Part shown: piece by piece, positions 7,378 through 10,000 of the stretch
Numbering within the stretch: position 1 is the stretch's first letter
Layout of the letters: every line of letters begins with the position of its first letter
DNA from: Stramonita haemastoma
Lineage: Eukaryota > Mollusca > Gastropoda > Neogastropoda > Muricidae
Direction: 5' to 3'
NCBI GenBank assembly: GCA_030674155.1
Contig: CM060339.1
Coordinates: forward strand, 43,484,224-43,494,223
DNA length: 10,000 nt
Position numbers and translations under genes: made by a program
Notes under the pieces: generated by a model
What the model saw: only the letters and a program-made list of their open reading frames with translations
The model's database searches: none
What the model was told of the DNA's origin: nothing

Positions 7378-7645
7378 TTTAGGGGGCAGGAGAGCTCAGT
7401 GGTCAGAGCACTCACTTTTCCCCCAAGCTAAGGTTAATTAAGCAGCACTGAGCGTGGTTACCAAGTGGATGGGTGACCGTTTGTGCACCTTGGCTTCAGT
7501 GTAGTCCCCCAGTTCACCCAGCTGTAAATGGGGTACCTGCACTCTTTAGGTCCAGGGAGGGTAAAGGAGCAAGGGAGAGGAGATAGGCGCCTTCCTCAAT
7601 ATGCTGGCCCTGGAGAAGCTGAGGTCTCTGACATATATGTCTCAC
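7378..7645 (+). mobile_element. second tRNA-derived SINE, with a 5S rRNA-like motif
   Basis: Starts with an A-box-like GAGCTCAGTGGTCAGAGC (7392-7409) and a weak B-box-like AGGTTAATTAAGC (7431-7443), as in a tRNA-derived head. It is followed by GGATGGGTGACCG (7467-7479), which matches a conserved stretch of 5S rRNA, and by CAGCTGTAAATGGGGTACC (from 7520). No protein is encoded. The 3' boundary is approximate and no target-site duplication was found. It lies in the intron that splits Ig4 and is antisense to robo. Confidence 0.6.
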
Positions 7646-8054
7646 TCCACAATTGATTGGATAGGTTACTGGAACCTTTTAATTTTTATCCTTTTTTTTT
7701 CTGGACAGTTTGGGAGCATGACAAGAAAATACAGCAACAAGAAGAGAGAAGCTTAAACCTTACTCAAATAATACAACACAGGTCCAGCATTTTTTCAGCT
7801 GCTAGTAATATGAAAACCTCCCCAAACATCTTCAGGTGATCGTATGTTTGACAAACAGAGCATTCTTCCTGTTTCCTTCTTTTCCTTTTAAAATGTTTAT
7901 TTTTTGATGACTGACAGAGTGAGAATATGCTGCATTATTCTTACAAACATTGTCATTTTTAGTTAGATCTTGAATATATAGGCCTACATATACTAAAAAT
8001 AAAGAATAGATGTTTAGTATGTCTTATCTCATGAAGCCCGCACATTTGCAACAG
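7646..8054. other. AT-rich intron, nothing recognised
   Basis: Non-repetitive AT-rich intronic sequence with T- and A-runs. No exon, RNA gene or repeat family was recognised. Confidence 0.5.
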
Positions 8055-8084
8055 CAAAAACTACTACTACTAACTATACTACTA

Positions 8085-8116
<32 letters not shown>

Positions 8117-8245
8117 TACAACAACAACTACTACTACCACTACTATAACAGACAACTATATACTATAATAAAATAACAATAACAACAACAAAACAACTAA
8201 CAACAACACTAATAACAAAACAAATAAAAAAAATAATAACTGAAA

Positions 8246-8332
<87 letters not shown>

Positions 8333-8490
8333 CAATGATAATAACAACTACAACAGTAATGAAAACAACGACTACAACTGCAAGCTACTACTACCACCAC
8401 AAGAAACAAAAAGACAACCATAACGATAACAATAATAATGAAAACACAGACAACAACAACAGTAACAACAACAGTAACAACAACAAAACC
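8055..8490. repeat. (CTA)n-(CAA)n-(TAA)n-(CAA)n compound microsatellite
   Basis: CTA at 8060-8115, CAA and ATA mixtures to 8248, nearly pure TAA at about 8249-8328, then AAC/ACA units reaching to about 15 nt from the Ig4 exon donor at 8506. Poly-I, poly-L and poly-N frames over it are artefacts. Confidence 0.96.
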
Positions 8491-8506
8491 ACCCCCGCTG
8501 CCCTAC

Positions 8507-8631
8507 CTGCTCAGTGCCTTTGCTCCAGAAGACAGTGGGCAGGGGGTTCCCCGTCACCACACACTGCAGCGTGGCTGTCCTCCCCCGCCCTACCTGCTGA
8601 TTGGTCGGCTTGATCAGGAAAGACGGCAAGG
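8507..8631 (-). CDS. robo: Robo Ig4 domain, first half (exon)
   Basis: This 125-nt exon enters in phase 1 (two bases of a split codon) and leaves in phase 0, giving 41 full codons beginning LPSFLIKPTNQQ. Seen: the first Ig cysteine in TLQCVVTGNP, then the core tryptophan in VFWSKG. Robo Ig4 in other animals has the same plan (a KP.(D/N)Q.V..GRT..(L/F)QC..TGNP pattern). The acceptor is GCAG at 8635-8632, preceded on the sense strand by roughly 100 nt of (TG)n rather than a normal polypyrimidine tract. The donor is CAG|GTAGGG with GT at 8506-8505. A second CAG|GTAGGG lies inside the exon (GT at 8593-8592), 38 nt after the acceptor. The first roughly 40 nt of the exon recur many times in the array upstream. 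The junction to the exon at 7313 is clean, reading ...GTEQ/HLMFPN.... Identity as Robo Ig4 is secure; whether every transcript includes this exon is unknown. Confidence 0.9.
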
Positions 8632-8634
8632 CTG

Positions 8635-8676
8635 CACACACACACACACACACACACACACCACACACACACACAC

Positions 8677-8734
<58 letters not shown>
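8635..8734. repeat. (CA)n abutting the Ig4 splice acceptor
   Basis: About 100 nt of CA with two short breaks. On the sense strand (TG)n runs directly into GCAG at 8635-8632, replacing the usual polypyrimidine tract. Confidence 0.97.
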
Positions 8735-8735
<1 letters not shown>

Positions 8736-9850
8736 CCCGACTAATCAGAGACCTTGTTACAATTCTAATGACGGCATATCTGTACAGAAAAACAACCAAT
8801 CAGAAACCTTGTTGCAATCGTACAATGTGCTGATTCGTCAGCTTGATCAGGAAGGACTGTGTGGCTGCAGACACAACAAAACCAACCAATCAGAGACCTT
8901 GTTACAGTTGTAAAGATGGCGTAGCTACACAGAAAAATCAACCGACCAGAAATCTTGTTACAATTGTACAATGTGATGATTAGTCGGCTTGATCTGAAAG
9001 GACAGCATGGCTGCACACTAAAAAAAACAACCAACCAGAAATCTTGTTACAACTGTACAATGTGCTGATTGGTCGGCTTGATCAGCTAGGACTGCATAGC
9101 TGCACACAAAAAACTGACCAATTAGGAACCTTGTTACAATTGTACAATGTGCTGATTGGTTGACTTGATCAGGATGGACGGCATGGCTGCACAAAAAAGA
9201 AAACAACCAATCCGAGACCTTGTTACATTTGAACAAAATGCTGATTGGTTGTGTTGCACACAAACGAACCAAAAACTTGATTCATTACTGTGGACAATGT
9301 GCTGATTGGTCATTTCACATATAAAAACTAACCAATACCTTTTTTTTTTGGCTTTTGACAATGTGCATGTACTGATTGGTCGCCTCACTCACACAAACGA
9401 ACCAATGATATGATTTGCTACATTGTACAAGTGCTGATTGGTCAGCTTGTACGCAATTCAACCAATCACAAAACTTGTAACGTCGGACGACATACTGATT
9501 GGTCAGCTTTATCAACACTGACAGCAAGGATGCCTGCAAACGAACCAGTGACATGACTCGTTACTTTGTATCCCGTGCTGACTGGTCAGCTGGGTCAGAA
9601 AGGACCGTATGGTTGCACAAGAAAAATCAACCAACAGAAAAACTTTTAACACTTCATTATTGGTGTGATCTGGGAAGACAGCTGCCAACAAAGAAACCAA
9701 TGACTTGATTTGTTACTGAGAATAAACACAACTCTCTCTTGGATTGGTCAGTTTGATCTGAAAAGAGAGCAAGGGTAGACAGAAAGCAGCCAGTGACAGG
9801 GTTATTATACTGATGGTGTGATACTAGGATTTTCTCTTCCACTGGAGGGC
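8735..9850 (-). repeat. tandem array containing copies of the Ig4 exon 5' end
   Basis: About 12-13 diverged tandem units, anchored by CTGATTGGT-like words at 8830, 8976, 9065, 9152, 9241, 9302, 9372, 9434, 9495, 9578, about 9658 and about 9740, with a weak one near 9810. Spacings are about 60-70 or 80-89 nt. The first two periods are 145-nt compounds (8740-8884 and 8885-9029), each a short unit plus a long unit. Read on the minus strand, the long units contain a T-rich tract, TGCAG, and a stretch matching the start of the Ig4 exon. Translated peptides such as MPSILIKSTNQ (unit at 9152) and TQSFLIKLTNQ (unit at 8830) compare with LPSFLIKPTNQ in the exon. Homology stops near CAGCA, after which units share CATTGTACAATTG and a TAA stop in that frame. 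Copies far from the exon have lost the AG or carry deletions. Confidence 0.85.
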
Positions 9851-9894
9851 TGATACTTGAGGGAAAAATGAAACTCACGATTATCACACCTCTC
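9851..9894. other. short spacer
   Basis: About 45 nt of non-repetitive sequence between the exon-derived array and the terminal (CA)n. No feature was seen. Confidence 0.4.
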
Positions 9895-9896
9895 AC

Positions 9897-9982
<86 letters not shown>

Positions 9983-10000
9983 TCACACTCACACACATAC
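9895..10000. repeat. (CA)n microsatellite at window end
   Basis: Nearly pure CA dinucleotides from about 9903 to 9978, ending in ACTC/ACAC units. It runs off the window. Confidence 0.97.

Larger units (their letters stand above)
3428..8631 (-). other. robo: robo-like gene, internal six-exon portion (Ig4-Ig5-FN3-1)
   Basis: Minus-strand gene segment made of six GT-AG exons at 8631-8507, 7313-7155, 6771-6574, 5946-5857, 5193-5019 and 3578-3428. Robo proteins are single-pass neuronal receptors for Slit ligands, with five Ig domains, three FN3 domains, a membrane span and conserved cytoplasmic motifs. Only Ig4, Ig5 and FN3-1 are visible here. Seen: each Ig domain has its two cysteines and core tryptophan, and each is split between two exons. 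The Ig5 to FN3 linker APSKPEVT is close to what I remember of vertebrate Robo. Intron phases agree at three of five junctions (0 for exons 1-2; 1 for exons 3-4 and 4-5). The junctions of exons 2-3 and 5-6 each need one extra base to stay in frame. Exons are GC-rich, while introns are AT-rich or microsatellite. The rest of the gene lies outside the window. Other Ig/FN3 receptors (Dscam, neogenin, LAR) fit the linker and domain order less well. Confidence 0.87.

Noticed and set aside
7467..7479. 5S rRNA gene
   Set aside because: Only a 13-nt match, with no full-length 5S sequence around it.
8765..9554. Overlapping minus-strand open frames over the array as a repeat protein gene
   Set aside because: They use different frames from the Ig4-derived phase, end at unrelated stops, and lack exons or family motifs. 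They come from tandem copies of a short unit.
8735..9850. CRISPR array
   Set aside because: The context is a eukaryotic intron; units vary in length and sequence, there are no constant repeats with unique spacers, and homology to the adjacent exon explains the core.

Overview
The window is eukaryotic genomic DNA holding an internal piece of a minus-strand, intron-rich gene for a Roundabout (Robo) type axon-guidance receptor. Six exons (about 0.9 kb of coding sequence) lie in about 5.2 kb of the window. In transcript order they encode Ig4 (8631-8507 and 7313-7155), Ig5 (6771-6574 and 5946-5857), and the Ig5-FN3 linker plus the first fibronectin-III domain (5193-5019 and 3578-3428). Ig1-Ig3 should lie beyond position 10000. 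FN3-2 onward should lie below 3428; about 3.4 kb of intron was searched without finding the next exon. The translated order matches the Robo ectodomain well, including an APSKPEVT linker, PPPLIMTGPQNQT at the start of Ig5 and SFLIKPTNQQ at the start of Ig4.

The probable source is a mollusc, more likely a gastropod. This rests on the style of the interspersed repeats (especially the tRNA-derived element at 1524-1850, which I recognise as resembling a family common in gastropod genomes) and on the very high microsatellite load. No species is claimed.

Layout: 1-3427 is intron downstream of the last exon, made of (GA)n, a GTTT-rich minisatellite, a unique block, a SINE, and (CT)n, (TTC)n, (GA)n and (CA)n tracts. 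3428-3578 is the FN3-1 second-half exon. 3579-5018 is an intron with a retroelement-like tail, (GT)n, (GA)n, (ATC)n, a dispersed repeat and (CCA)n/C-runs. 5019-7313 carries four exons separated by AT-rich, (CA)n and (GACA)n introns. 7314-8506 is an intron with a second SINE and (CTA)n/(CAA)n/(TAA)n tracts. 8507-8631 is the Ig4 first-half exon. 8635-10000 is the upstream intron, with (CA)n directly against the splice acceptor, then a roughly 1.1 kb tandem array, then more (CA)n.

The most unusual item is the array at 8735-9850. Many of its units contain a copy of the 5' end of the adjacent Ig4 exon (acceptor AG plus about 40 coding bases) and often a better polypyrimidine tract than the real exon has. 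It therefore looks like a tandem set of decoy 3' splice sites upstream of a functional exon. Two other exons each appear one base short (Ig4 second half near 7177-7187; the FN3-1 junction at 5019/3578), which suggests assembly indels or, less likely, gene decay. Long low-complexity open frames elsewhere are microsatellite artefacts, not genes.
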